Assembly (NCBI GenBank): GCA_947494335.1 | Contig: CANLUT010000001.1 | Coordinates: 985,649-1,049,648, forward strand | Reading direction: 5' to 3' | Origin: Oligoflexales bacterium | Lineage (GTDB): Bacteria; Bdellovibrionota_B; Oligoflexia; Oligoflexales; RGVZ01 | DNA: 64,000 nt | In this document: piece by piece, positions 45,740 through 54,425 of the stretch | Layout: every line of letters starts with the position of its first letter | How positions within the stretch are numbered: position 1 is the stretch's first letter | Translations under genes and position numbers: made by a program | Notes under the pieces: generated by a model | Told to the model about the DNA's origin: nothing | The model's input: only the letters and a program-made list of their open reading frames with translations | Database searches by the model: none

Positions 45740-46654
45740 ATGCTAAGCAACAAGTCTATGAAATCTTTGATGGCACTCGTTAGCGGGCTCAGCTTTTTGG
45801 GTCTGTCCTGCGCTGCGATTGCTAAAAATAATCAGCCTGATGAAAAGCCGCCTCGCATAGCCTCCGCAAGTGCCATTGTTGTTTCAGTTCCCGTCGGCCA
45901 AGTCCTATTTGAGAAACAGGCTGATGACGTTCGCCCTGTGGCCAGCCTTTCAAAACTGATGAGTGCCATTGTGTTTATGGAGCAATGTCGTCACGTCGAT
46001 TTAGATGCGCTTCACCAGATGTCTCCGGAAAATAGGATGCTCGCAAAGGGAGGGGACAGAAGTCGGTTAACCACGAACTGGAGCTACTCAAATCGAGATC
46101 TGTTAAAGGCGGCATTGATGCGCAGCGATAACCGCGCGATGCCGGCTTTGATGCAGTCGTGCGGGATGATTCTTCAAGAATTTGCTATGCATATGAATCG
46201 TAAAGCCATCGAGTTAGGTCTGAAAAATACGAGTTTTACAGAACCTAACGGTCTATCAAAGTATAATGTCTCGACAGCTCGCGAGTTCACAAAAGTGATT
46301 TTGGAAGCGTCACGATTTGAAGTCTTAAACCAGATCATGCAGACAAAAAAAGATGTGATCACAGGCTACAAAAACGGTCGGGCTCAACGGTTTCAGCTAG
46401 GTAATACCGATATTTTAATTGGCAGGAAGGGTGTGGACGTTATCGGTGCAAAGACCGGATATACGGATATTGCTCGTTACTGCTTCACAGTTCTTAACCG
46501 CCTTGTTGATAATTCTGCCGTGGCGATGGTCTTTTTGGGAGCTGAAGGGCGCAATACCCGCTTTGGAGACTTCTCCCGGGTCCACAAATGGCTGACAGAC
46601 CGAGTCGGGAAGTATTTTGCCGAAGAGGGTCGCACTCCAAGCGATGGGACCTAA
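45740..46654 (+). CDS. D-alanyl-D-alanine carboxypeptidase/endopeptidase (low-molecular-weight PBP)
   Basis: 304 aa, serine DD-peptidase of the S11 family. Signal peptide (SLMALVSGLSFLGLSCAAIA). Active-site motifs: S69LSK72 (SxxK), S129DN131 (SxN) and K238TG240. The shorter C-terminus without a PBP5-like domain is closer to PbpG/PBP7 endopeptidases than to DacA. It trims or cuts peptidoglycan stem peptides in the periplasm. ATG 45740 has GGAG 5 bases upstream; the frame is open to 45674, but that adds a poor N-terminus. Confidence 0.9.
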   Translation: MLSNKSMKSLMALVSGLSFLGLSCAAIAKNNQPDEKPPRIASASAIVVSVPVGQVLFEKQADDVRPVASLSKLMSAIVFMEQCRHVDLDALHQMSPENRMLAKGGDRSRLTTNWSYSNRDLLKAALMRSDNRAMPALMQSCGMILQEFAMHMNRKAIELGLKNTSFTEPNGLSKYNVSTAREFTKVILEASRFEVLNQIMQTKKDVITGYKNGRAQRFQLGNTDILIGRKGVDVIGAKTGYTDIARYCFTVLNRLVDNSAVAMVFLGAEGRNTRFGDFSRVHKWLTDRVGKYFAEEGRTPSDGT

Positions 46655-46768
46655 GGGGTCTTTTCAACCTTGCCGATCTTTTTAATGACTGGCTATTGTA
46701 TCCGCCTGGGTATATATAGTTATAGATCTATTGGTAATTACTAACATCTTCGGGGAACATTGCCAGCT

Positions 46769-47734
46769 ATGGGACCGATATCAAAATTTATTGAACATCA
46801 TTATCGCCATTTTAACGCAGCCGCTATGCGCGATGCAGCGCGTGCATATAATGCGCATATAGCATCTGGTCAAAAGATGATGGTCACACTTGCAGGCGCC
46901 ATGAGCACGGCCGAGCTAGGATTAAGCCTTGCTGAAATGATTCGTCAAGACAAGGTGCATGCGATTTCATGTACAGGCGCTAACCTCGAAGAAGACATCT
47001 ACAATCTGATTGCCCACGAATTTTATGAGCGCGTTCCGAATTACCGAAATTTGAGTGATGAGGCTGAACAAGCGCTGCTTGATCGTCACCTCAACCGCGT
47101 GACCGATACTTGTATCCCCGAGGGCGAAGCGATCCGTCGCCTTGAAGGCGCAATCATGCAGGTTTGGCAGGAAGCCTCTGATAAGGGCGAAAGCTACTTT
47201 CCCCATGAGTATATGTATCAAATCATCCGGCGCGGGTTACTGAAGCAGTACTATCAAATTGATCCAAAGAACTCTTGGCTTGTCGCGGCTTGTGAGAAAA
47301 ATATTCCGATTATTGTTCCAGGATGGGAAGACTCAACGACTGGTAACATCTTCGCGGGCCGTGTCATGGAAGGGAAAGTTAAACGATCTGCGCTAAAGAG
47401 CGGAATCGATTACATGATCTTTCTGTGTGATTACTACATTAAAAATTGCGGTAACACCGGCATTGGATTTTTCCAGATTGGCGGCGGTATCGCCGGTGAT
47501 TTCCCTATCTGTGTGGTTCCTATGATCGAGCAGGATATGGAGAAGGATGTTCCGAAATGGAGTTACTTTTGCCAAATCAGCGATTCGACGACTAGCTACG
47601 GCAGTTATTCTGGCGCTGTCCCCAATGAGAAAATCACGTGGGGCAAACTCTCGATCAATACGCCGCGCTTTATCGTAGAGTCGGACGCCTCAATTGTGGC
47701 GCCGTTGATGTTTGCCTATATTTTGGGATGGTAA
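46769..47734 (+). CDS. Deoxyhypusine-synthase-like protein
   Basis: 321 aa NAD/spermidine-binding fold of the DHS family. The catalytic lysine of DHS (in SWGKI of eukaryotes) is matched by TWGKL, K293, and the preceding GSYSGAVPNE parallels GSDSGARPDE. GGGIAGDFPI and SCTGANLEEDI match the NAD-site glycines and loop. Bacteria have no eIF5A, so protein hypusination is not its role; related bacterial enzymes have been linked to homospermidine formation. ATG 46769 is used; TTG 46760 is open. Followed by a strong terminator, so it is probably monocistronic. Confidence 0.88.
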   Translation: MGPISKFIEHHYRHFNAAAMRDAARAYNAHIASGQKMMVTLAGAMSTAELGLSLAEMIRQDKVHAISCTGANLEEDIYNLIAHEFYERVPNYRNLSDEAEQALLDRHLNRVTDTCIPEGEAIRRLEGAIMQVWQEASDKGESYFPHEYMYQIIRRGLLKQYYQIDPKNSWLVAACEKNIPIIVPGWEDSTTGNIFAGRVMEGKVKRSALKSGIDYMIFLCDYYIKNCGNTGIGFFQIGGGIAGDFPICVVPMIEQDMEKDVPKWSYFCQISDSTTSYGSYSGAVPNEKITWGKLSINTPRFIVESDASIVAPLMFAYILGW

Positions 47735-47740
47735 ATGAGC

Positions 47741-47758
47741 AAAATCCACGTGGATTTT
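47741..47758. repeat. 18-bp perfect palindrome after the DHS-like gene
   Basis: AAAATCCACGTGGATTTT begins 6 bases past the stop. It could be a weak hairpin with a 4-base loop or a dimeric regulator site for the OPT gene 74 bases downstream. No T-run follows. Confidence 0.4.
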
Positions 47759-47781
47759 GGTTTGTCTCATGATACCAATGG

Positions 47782-47807
47782 GGGCTCAATTGAGCCCTCA
47801 TTTTTTT
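47782..47807 (+). terminator. Rho-independent terminator of the DHS-like gene
   Basis: GGGCTCAATTGAGCCC (47782-47797) is a self-complementary stem, followed by TCA and seven T. It lies about 50 bases after the stop and 25 bases before the next gene. Confidence 0.75.
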
Positions 47808-47831
47808 GTCTGCAGTTAGGGAGTTCCCAGC

Positions 47832-49676
47832 ATGCATATGTCGAGATCAGGTCGCGATCATGGTTCTGTTGCTCATCAGTCAGAACTTGATTGGTATCAC
47901 AACGTTTACCAGGGCGATCGGACGCCGCAATTAACGGTGCGAGCGGTTGTGATGGGGTCGCTGCTCGGTGGGTTTATGTCGCTTTCAAACCTTTATGTCG
48001 GTTTGAAAACTGGTTGGGGTCTTGGGGTTGCCATTACGTCATGTATTCTATCGTTTGCGATTTGGAAAGCCTTGCACACTCTTCTCCCAGGTATTTTCAA
48101 AACGGAAATGAGTATTCTTGAAAACAACTGTATGCAGTCGACGGCTTCATCTGCCGGATATTCGACGGGCGGAACAATGGTCTCTGCTATCGCGGCTTAT
48201 TTGATGGTGACGGGCAGTCATATGCCATGGCCTGTGCTAGGTATGTGGACACTATTCCTTGCCGCACTTGGCGTGTTTATGGCGATCCCTTTAAAACGCC
48301 AAATGATCAATATTGAACAGCTGAAGTTTCCGAGTGGAATTGCGGCAGCAGAGACTTTGAAGAGTCTGCACGCCAAAGGAAGCGAGGCAAGTCGGAAGGC
48401 AAAAGCTTTAGGAGTGTCAGGCGCGATCGGTGCTCTTGTTGCATGGCTTCGCGATGCTGGACGGCCGTTTGCCATTCCAGGACACCTTGATATTCCGGGA
48501 GTACTCCGCGGGTTTCCTTTGTCCAAGTGGACGATCAGCTTTGAAATGAGCACGATCATGATTGCCGCCGGCTCCATCATTGGCTGGCGTGTAGCTTGGT
48601 CCCTCATGCTGGGAGCCTGTTTCAATTATCTCGTTCTTGCTCCGTGGATGGTTGAGCTGGGGGCTATTGATTCCGCAAAGCTTGGTTACCGGGCCATTGT
48701 GGGCTGGAGCACCTGGGCCGGCGCGAGCTTGATGGTGACAAGTGGTTTAACGGCGTTTGCCATGCAGTGGCGAACGGTTTTGCGTGCGTTTTCAGGTCTA
48801 ACAAAGATCTTTTCAGGGACTTCATCCGCTAGTGAAGATCCGCTGAGTGCTGTGGAAGTTCCGGCTCACTGGTTCGCTATCGGTACATTGTTGTCCGGAG
48901 CGGGCTGTGTCTGGATTCTCTATACTTATTTTGACACAAGCGTTTGGATGGGGTGTCTTGCCGTTGCACTGACCTTCTTCCTCGGCATTGTTGCTTGCCG
49001 TGCCACGGGCGAATCCGACGTCACGCCCATTGGCGCGATGGGTAAAGTGACACAGCTATCATTTGGAGCGCTGGCTCCTGCGAATGTCTCTGCAAACCTG
49101 ATGACGGCTGCCGTCACTGCTGGAGCCGCAGGATCTTCTGCGGATCTTTTGACTGACTTGAAGAGTGGGTACTTGCTGGGCGCTAATCCTCGTCGCCAAT
49201 TCATCGCGCAGTTTTTAGGGATCTTTGCTGGAACTCTCGTCGTAGTTCCGGCGTTCTATTTGTTAGTACCTGATGCGGCCTCACTTGGAACAGATCAATG
49301 GCCTGCACCCGCAGCGCAAAGCTGGAAGGCTGTTGCAGACTTGCTGGCCAAAGGCGTGAATGCTCTTCACCCGACTGCGCAAGTAGGCATTTTGGTAGGT
49401 GGTATTGTCGGGATATTGCTTCCATTGACTGAAGCGTATACGCCGCCCAAAGTGAAGCGTTTTGTGCCATCAGCAACTGGTATTGGTCTATCCATGGTCA
49501 TACCGTTTTTTAACTCCCTTGGCATGTTTATCGGAGCACTCATAGCTCTAGGTTTGGAGAAATTTAAGCCAAAGGTTGCCAGTGACTATATCGTTCCTGT
49601 TGCTTCGGGAATAATTGCTGGTGAATCGATCATGGGAATTGTTGTCGCTTTGTTGACGGCGCTTAAGGTTCTCTAA
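47832..49676 (+). CDS. OPT-family oligopeptide transporter
   Basis: 614 aa inner-membrane transporter with about 14-16 TM helices. PF03169 features: QLTVRAVVMGSLLGGFMSLSN (in part), YVGLKTGWGLGVAI, SILENNCMQSTASSAGY, FPSGIAAAETLKSLH. ADLLTDLKSGYLLGANPRRQF and PLTEAYTPPKVKRFVPSATG follow later. Members import peptides or metal-siderophore complexes with protons; substrate unknown here. ATG 47832 has GGGAG 8 bases upstream. The stop directly abuts the start of the PAN-domain gene. Confidence 0.93.
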   Translation: MHMSRSGRDHGSVAHQSELDWYHNVYQGDRTPQLTVRAVVMGSLLGGFMSLSNLYVGLKTGWGLGVAITSCILSFAIWKALHTLLPGIFKTEMSILENNCMQSTASSAGYSTGGTMVSAIAAYLMVTGSHMPWPVLGMWTLFLAALGVFMAIPLKRQMINIEQLKFPSGIAAAETLKSLHAKGSEASRKAKALGVSGAIGALVAWLRDAGRPFAIPGHLDIPGVLRGFPLSKWTISFEMSTIMIAAGSIIGWRVAWSLMLGACFNYLVLAPWMVELGAIDSAKLGYRAIVGWSTWAGASLMVTSGLTAFAMQWRTVLRAFSGLTKIFSGTSSASEDPLSAVEVPAHWFAIGTLLSGAGCVWILYTYFDTSVWMGCLAVALTFFLGIVACRATGESDVTPIGAMGKVTQLSFGALAPANVSANLMTAAVTAGAAGSSADLLTDLKSGYLLGANPRRQFIAQFLGIFAGTLVVVPAFYLLVPDAASLGTDQWPAPAAQSWKAVADLLAKGVNALHPTAQVGILVGGIVGILLPLTEAYTPPKVKRFVPSATGIGLSMVIPFFNSLGMFIGALIALGLEKFKPKVASDYIVPVASGIIAGESIMGIVVALLTALKVL

Positions 49677-50207
49677 ATGGACTTGATGACAATGCGATGC
49701 CTTAAATGTTTGTTCAGTTTGGGCCTTGCCGTTGTGTCTACGCAGAGTAGAGGGTCTGAGCTTGTTAAAAATGTTAGTATCCAGGCTGATTGCGATATCA
49801 CAGGCCCTGATTTGAAAAGCTTCAAGTCAGTGAGTGCTGAAGACTGTGCTCGAAGTTGTCTTGATTTTTCTGAATGCCGCGGTTGGTCCCATATTTCTGG
49901 TTGGAATCGATGTTTTTTGAAAAAATCCGTCAAATTAAAAACCAATGTACGTATGTACGCTGGCCAGGTTGATCGATCAGGAAAAACTGCGAAGCTCGCA
50001 ATTGAAGGCTGGCGGAAAGACGACTCGGGAAAAGATTTTAAACGAGTTGCACCCATACAGAGCCCAGATAACTGTAAAAATGCTTGCCTTGATGAAGCTC
50101 AATGCAAAGCGTTTGTCTTCATAGAAGGCTATAGCGTTTGCTGGCTTAAGAAGACAACTGGTCGCTTTGCCGATAAAGTTTTTTCCTGTGGACTTCCGAC
50201 CCAGTAG
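49677..50207 (+). CDS. Secreted protein with two PAN/Apple-like domains
   Basis: 176 aa. A signal peptide (CLKCLFSLGLAVVSTQSRG) is followed by two similar halves of about 70 residues, each with the pattern C-x-x-x-C and SxxDC...CLDxxxCxxxxxxxxxxxCxLKK (SAEDCARSCLDFSECRGW; SPDNCKNACLDEAQCKAF). This is the PAN-1/Apple fold, a disulfide-stabilised module that binds carbohydrate or protein. It begins directly after the OPT transporter stop. Confidence 0.8.
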   Translation: MDLMTMRCLKCLFSLGLAVVSTQSRGSELVKNVSIQADCDITGPDLKSFKSVSAEDCARSCLDFSECRGWSHISGWNRCFLKKSVKLKTNVRMYAGQVDRSGKTAKLAIEGWRKDDSGKDFKRVAPIQSPDNCKNACLDEAQCKAFVFIEGYSVCWLKKTTGRFADKVFSCGLPTQ

Positions 50208-50370
50208 ATTAGTCCTGAAGTGTCGTGATTGTTTATTGCCCGCCAAGTTGTCAGATTGTTTTTGGTTATTCTACCCATCCTGAGATCTAATTTGCAGTTT
50301 TTCCCCCAGTGAAAACTTGTTGTCTTCGAAGTCGCCTTCATGGATTGTCGACATGATGGGGGTGACGGTA

Positions 50371-51267
50371 ATGCTAGGTCAAAGATTTTTCTTGCGCATA
50401 TTGATGGTGATTCTCGCTGCCTTGATTTTTTGGCTTATCAGACCGATTGAAAGCAGTGCTTTTGATGAGGGCCAGCGAGAAATAATATACGGCATAACGA
50501 GTGGCAACGGATACGCGACGAGTGACTTGTTGGCAGCCATTAAACCTCTCTCAAAGCCAGTCTGGACCCGGATTGTTTTTGATGAGGGGGTATCGGCAGA
50601 AGACTACGAGGCATCTACGCAAGCGATTCATGTCATTAGTCCCGTCATGGGACTGGTCGCCGATAGCTCTACCATGAAGTCGTACTCTGTCAGTGAGCAT
50701 CGTCAGCGCTACAAATCTTATTTAGACAAACTATCAGGCTTCGTTGATCTATGGGAGATCGGTAACGAGGTAAATGGTTCTTGGACGGGCTCCACTGCGG
50801 AGGTTGTACTCAAGATCACGGATGCATTTAATCTCGCAAAATCGCGTCATCAAAAGACAGCTCTGACACTCTATTTTAATACACCATGTGATCCACACTC
50901 GGACCGGGAGATGTTTACATGGGCAAAAGATAATATTGAGAGCCCGATGAAAGATGAGCTTGATTACGTTTGGATCTCTTACTACGAAGATGACTGTCCT
51001 GGACCAGATCCGGATTGGAACGATGTATTTAAAAAACTGGGGGAGATCTTCCCCAAGTCAAAGTTAGGCTTTGGTGAGGTAGGCACAAATATCGCAGACC
51101 GCAAAGCGCGGGTTCTCAATCAATACTATTCATTAAGTCAACCCGGCAGGATCACCCACCCACGTTTTATGGGCGGGTATTTCTATTGGTACTTTTTTGA
51201 GGATATGGTGCCCGAGACAAAGCCGCTCTGGTCGGTGTTCAATAATCTGCTAAAATCGCTGCCCTAA
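50371..51267 (+). CDS. Secreted clan GH-A glycoside hydrolase-like protein
   Basis: 298 aa. The N-terminal hydrophobic segment (FFLRILMVILAALIFWLI) is a signal peptide or anchor. A TIM-barrel pattern follows, with WEIGNEVNGSW holding the likely acid/base Glu133 (the N-E pair of clan GH-A) and LGFGEVGTN holding the likely nucleophile Glu236. TRIVFDEG and YVWISYYEDDC fit the other barrel strands. The exact GH family and sugar are not clear. ATG 50371 has GGGGGTGA upstream; in-frame ATGs at 50353 and 50356 are possible. Follows the PAN-domain gene, so both may act on the same extracellular material. Confidence 0.72.
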   Translation: MLGQRFFLRILMVILAALIFWLIRPIESSAFDEGQREIIYGITSGNGYATSDLLAAIKPLSKPVWTRIVFDEGVSAEDYEASTQAIHVISPVMGLVADSSTMKSYSVSEHRQRYKSYLDKLSGFVDLWEIGNEVNGSWTGSTAEVVLKITDAFNLAKSRHQKTALTLYFNTPCDPHSDREMFTWAKDNIESPMKDELDYVWISYYEDDCPGPDPDWNDVFKKLGEIFPKSKLGFGEVGTNIADRKARVLNQYYSLSQPGRITHPRFMGGYFYWYFFEDMVPETKPLWSVFNNLLKSLP

Positions 51268-51272
51268 AGTTA

Positions 51273-52508
51273 TCAGTTTTCTTCGAGATCGTGCTCAGGG
51301 CTTTTGACTCTGAGGAGATCTCCCACTTCAAGTGGCGTATCTAATGTCATCAGGTAGTCGTATCCAGGCTTGGTGTCAGGCTGCGCTTGGTTATTGGTAG
51401 GATTAGCTAAATCAAGGGCCTGAACTTTAATTTTTGTAGTGACGCCTGGCCGCACCGCTTCAATTTCTTGTCCTAAGACAAACTTGTTACGAGCAGTTAC
51501 CAAGTAGTGGCCTGGGCTGATGACGTCTTTTACAACGCCAGCCAAGACGTGGTTTTCATCGCTTTTACCGTCAAGACGCTGGGCATGGCGGTCCAGCTTC
51601 CCAAAGAAAAATCCTGTCGTGTAGCCGCGGTGGCGGTAGGTTTCAAGCTCTTCGATCCAATTTGGATCAACGGTGAACTGACCGGTTTTGTATTGATCGA
51701 CTGCGGCTCGGTAAACATTCGTGGTCGTGGCTCCGTATAGGATCCCGCGGTTTCGACCTTCAATTTTCAATCCGGAAACGCCAGCCTCGATGATTTTATC
51801 AAGGAAGTCGATCGTGCAGAGGTCTTTGGAATTGTACATGTAGTTTCCAGTCTCATCTTCGTAGACCGGGTAGTAGACGCCAGGGCGCTTTTCTTCGACG
51901 AGCGCATATTTCCAGCGACAGCTGTTGGCACACATGCCGTGATTGGAGTCCCGCTGTGTCATGTAGCTCGACATCGTACAACGTCCCGAATAGGTCATGC
52001 ACATGGCGCCGTGAACGAATACTTCAAGTTCCAGTTCTGGGACTTTGTCTTTAATCGCTTTGATCTCATCAAGGCCAAGCTCTCGTGCCAAGACAACGCG
52101 CTTTGCACCCATTTGATGAAACGTTTTTGCTGTCATCCAGTTTGCAGTGCTCGCCTGCGTGGATACATGGATTGGCAAGTTTGAGTGTTCTTTGACAAGT
52201 GACATGATGCCGATGTCGGCGACAATAACCGCGTCAACTTTGATGCTCTCAAGAAACTTAATAAAGTTAGGCAGACCCTTGACGTCGCGATTGTGAGCAA
52301 TGATGTTGAGGGTCACGTAGACGCGTTTTCCAAGAGAGTGCGCGTATTGAACGCCTTCGCCGAGTGTCTCCATCGAGAAGTTTGCTGAACCAGCGCGTAA
52401 GTTAAATGCTTTTCCACCGAGATAAGCGGCATCAGCACCGTAACGCAGAACAGTTTTTAGTTTTTCAAGGTTGCCCGCTGGGGCTAGAAGCTCGATGCCG
52501 TGATTCAT
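51273..52508 (-). CDS. Peptidase U32-family protein (tRNA hydroxylation TrhP/YegQ type)
   Basis: 411 aa. Family start ELLAPAGNLEKLKTVLRYGADAAYLGG (in part) and the U32 Cys signature: C170, C177, C193 and C197 in HGAMCMTYSGRCTMS and MCANSCRW, probably an Fe-S or metal site. The C-terminal beta domain (RLDGKSDENHVLAGVVKDV) matches YegQ-like proteins. Despite the name, family members such as TrhP and RlhA work in RNA hydroxylation using prephenate pathways. The gene converges on the glycoside hydrolase gene with 5 bases between stops. Confidence 0.88.
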   Translation of the reverse strand: MNHGIELLAPAGNLEKLKTVLRYGADAAYLGGKAFNLRAGSANFSMETLGEGVQYAHSLGKRVYVTLNIIAHNRDVKGLPNFIKFLESIKVDAVIVADIGIMSLVKEHSNLPIHVSTQASTANWMTAKTFHQMGAKRVVLARELGLDEIKAIKDKVPELELEVFVHGAMCMTYSGRCTMSSYMTQRDSNHGMCANSCRWKYALVEEKRPGVYYPVYEDETGNYMYNSKDLCTIDFLDKIIEAGVSGLKIEGRNRGILYGATTTNVYRAAVDQYKTGQFTVDPNWIEELETYRHRGYTTGFFFGKLDRHAQRLDGKSDENHVLAGVVKDVISPGHYLVTARNKFVLGQEIEAVRPGVTTKIKVQALDLANPTNNQAQPDTKPGYDYLMTLDTPLEVGDLLRVKSPEHDLEEN

Positions 52509-52541
52509 CGGGGAAATCTCCGTAAGTTCATTGAGTTGCAG

Positions 52542-52570
52542 GGTATACAGTGTGGCGAATATTTGTGCAA
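52542..52570 (-). promoter_or_regulatory. Candidate sigma70-type promoter for the U32 gene
   Basis: On the minus strand TTGCAC (52565-52570) and TATACC (52542-52547) are separated by 17 bases, about 34 bases before the start codon. Confidence 0.5.
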
Positions 52571-52590
52571 CCGTCTTGCGCGCCTTGAGC

Positions 52591-52670
52591 TATAATGAAT
52601 GTAAAAACAGCATGTTATAACAAAAACCCCAGTCGGGAGGGTTGACAAAATATCAAAGAGATCCAAAAAT
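52591..52670 (+). promoter_or_regulatory. Candidate promoter elements for the Gld-like ABC operon
   Basis: A perfect TATAAT at 52591-52596 lacks a good -35. TTGACA at 52642-52647 is perfect, but 17 bases later only AAAAAT is found. Either could serve the operon starting at 52720. Confidence 0.3.
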
Positions 52671-52719
52671 TTTATTTTGAGTCAATCATCCGGCGCGTTT
52701 ATGTCACAAGGAGGCGATC

Positions 52720-53667
52720 ATGATTAGCGTTTCCGGTCTGGTACGGGACTTTGGCGGGTTCCGCGCCGTCAAAGGGATAAGCTTTGAAGTCCCTAAAGGC
52801 CAAATTTTGGGTTTTTTGGGTCCGAATGGTGCTGGCAAGTCCACCACAATGAAGATGCTAACCTGCTTCATTGAGCCCACAAGTGGCACGGCCACAGTTG
52901 GTGGCAAGGATATCATCAAAGACTCCATCGCAGTCAGAAAGCAAATCGGCTACTTGCCGGAGAGCGCCCCCTCTTATGGTGAGATGACTGTAGTTGAATT
53001 TCTTAGTTTTGTTGCAGAAGTTCGCGGGATGTTTGGCGCGTCAGCATTGAAAGCTGCCGAAGCTATGCGAGAAACTTGTGATTTGGGAGCTGTATGGGAT
53101 CAACCGATCGAAACTTTATCGAAAGGTTACCGTCAGCGTGTTGGCTTTGCGCAGGCGCTCATCCACGACCCTCCTGTGCTTATTTTGGATGAGCCAACTG
53201 ATGGGCTGGATCCAAATCAAAAGCATGAAGTCCGCAAACTGATCAAAAGCATGGCCAATAATAAAACCATTATCCTCTCCACTCACATTCTCGAAGAAGT
53301 TGATGCGATTTGTGAACGTGCAGTGATCATTGCCAATGGATCTATTGTGGCTGATGCAACGCCAGGGGCTCTGCGTGAACGTAGCCGCTTCCACAACGCA
53401 GTCACCATGAAGGTAGCTCCAAGTGATCTTGAAAAAGCCCAAGCGATGCTCTCAGGCATCGGTGGGATCGGCAATGTTGAGGTGTTAGGCGGTGACCGCT
53501 CGACAATCAGAGTGTTCCCGAAAAAGGGTGAATCCATCGCATTGAAGATTTCAGAGCTTTCTAAGCAGCGAAATCTTGGCATCGAAGAGTTGCAGGTGGA
53601 GCAGGGTCGTCTGGATGAGGTGTTTCGATCGGTCACCAAGTCTGAAGTTAAGGCATCCAAGGATTGA
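52720..53667 (+). CDS. ABC transporter ATP-binding protein (GldA-like)
   Basis: 315 aa. Walker A GPNGAGKST (about residues 38-46), Q-loop GYLPESAPSYGEM, signature LSKGYRQRVGFAQALIHDP, Walker B VLILDEPTDGLDPNQ, and the H-loop STHILEEVD. A C-terminal regulatory region (VTMKVAPSDLEKAQ) follows. It belongs to the DRA/gliding-type ABC-2 exporter ATPases. GGAGG precedes ATG 52720. It is first of four coupled genes (ATPase, permease, GldG-like, DUF4340). Confidence 0.9.
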   Translation: MISVSGLVRDFGGFRAVKGISFEVPKGQILGFLGPNGAGKSTTMKMLTCFIEPTSGTATVGGKDIIKDSIAVRKQIGYLPESAPSYGEMTVVEFLSFVAEVRGMFGASALKAAEAMRETCDLGAVWDQPIETLSKGYRQRVGFAQALIHDPPVLILDEPTDGLDPNQKHEVRKLIKSMANNKTIILSTHILEEVDAICERAVIIANGSIVADATPGALRERSRFHNAVTMKVAPSDLEKAQAMLSGIGGIGNVEVLGGDRSTIRVFPKKGESIALKISELSKQRNLGIEELQVEQGRLDEVFRSVTKSEVKASKD

Positions 53668-53678
53668 GGGAGGATACC

Positions 53679-54413
53679 GTGGAAAATTTTGTACCGCTGT
53701 TTAGGCGAGAGTTTTTAGGATATTTCAGATCTCCAGTTGCTTACGTGTTTATAGTTATATTTCTTTTGGCATCTGTTGGGTGCACATTCTTTCTAGGTGG
53801 GTTGTTTGAAAGTGATCAGGCCTCGCTTGATCCGTTTTTTAACTACTTGCCATGGCTTTTTCTTGTGTTCGTACCGGCAGTTGGTATGCGTCTTTGGGCC
53901 GAGGAGCGGCGAAGTGGGACGATCGAAATTCTATTTACGCTTCCCGTGACCATGACCGAGGCTGTGCTTTCGAAATTTCTGGCAGGCTGGGCGTTTCTTG
54001 CAGTGGCGCTTTTTCTGACATTTCCACTTTGGTTGACCGTTAATTATCTTGGTAACCCTGACAATGGAGTGATTTTTGCTGGCTATGTCGGTTCTTTGTT
54101 GATGGCGGGAGCCTACCTGTCGGTTTCTTGCTTTACGTCATCGCTTTCGAAAAACCAGGTCATCAGTTTCGTTCTCGGAGTGGTGATCTGCTTTGTTCTG
54201 GTTTTGCTCGGATGGGGCGTGTTCACAGACCTGATGGCTAGCATCTTTCCGGCATGGTTGATCGATGTTGTCGCCGACGCTGGATTTATTACGCATTTTC
54301 AGTCTATCAGCCGAGGCCTTCTGGATAGCCGCGACATTATTTATTTCATTTCCGCCATCACAGTAGGATTGGCTCTCAATACGATGACATTAAATGCCCG
54401 TAAGGCAAGCTAA
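53679..54413 (+). CDS. ABC-2 type permease (GldF-like)
   Basis: 244 aa, six TM helices. Conserved ABC-2 elements: FRREFLGYFRSPVAYVFIV at the N-terminus and MRLWAEERRSGTIEILFTLPV, the family's cytoplasmic loop. Initiation is taken at GTG 53679 with GGGAGG 6 bases upstream; the frame is open to TTG 53664. It forms the membrane part of the exporter with the GldG-like protein that follows after 12 bases. Confidence 0.88.
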   Translation: MENFVPLFRREFLGYFRSPVAYVFIVIFLLASVGCTFFLGGLFESDQASLDPFFNYLPWLFLVFVPAVGMRLWAEERRSGTIEILFTLPVTMTEAVLSKFLAGWAFLAVALFLTFPLWLTVNYLGNPDNGVIFAGYVGSLLMAGAYLSVSCFTSSLSKNQVISFVLGVVICFVLVLLGWGVFTDLMASIFPAWLIDVVADAGFITHFQSISRGLLDSRDIIYFISAITVGLALNTMTLNARKAS

Positions 54414-54425
54414 AGGGGGAGTAAG

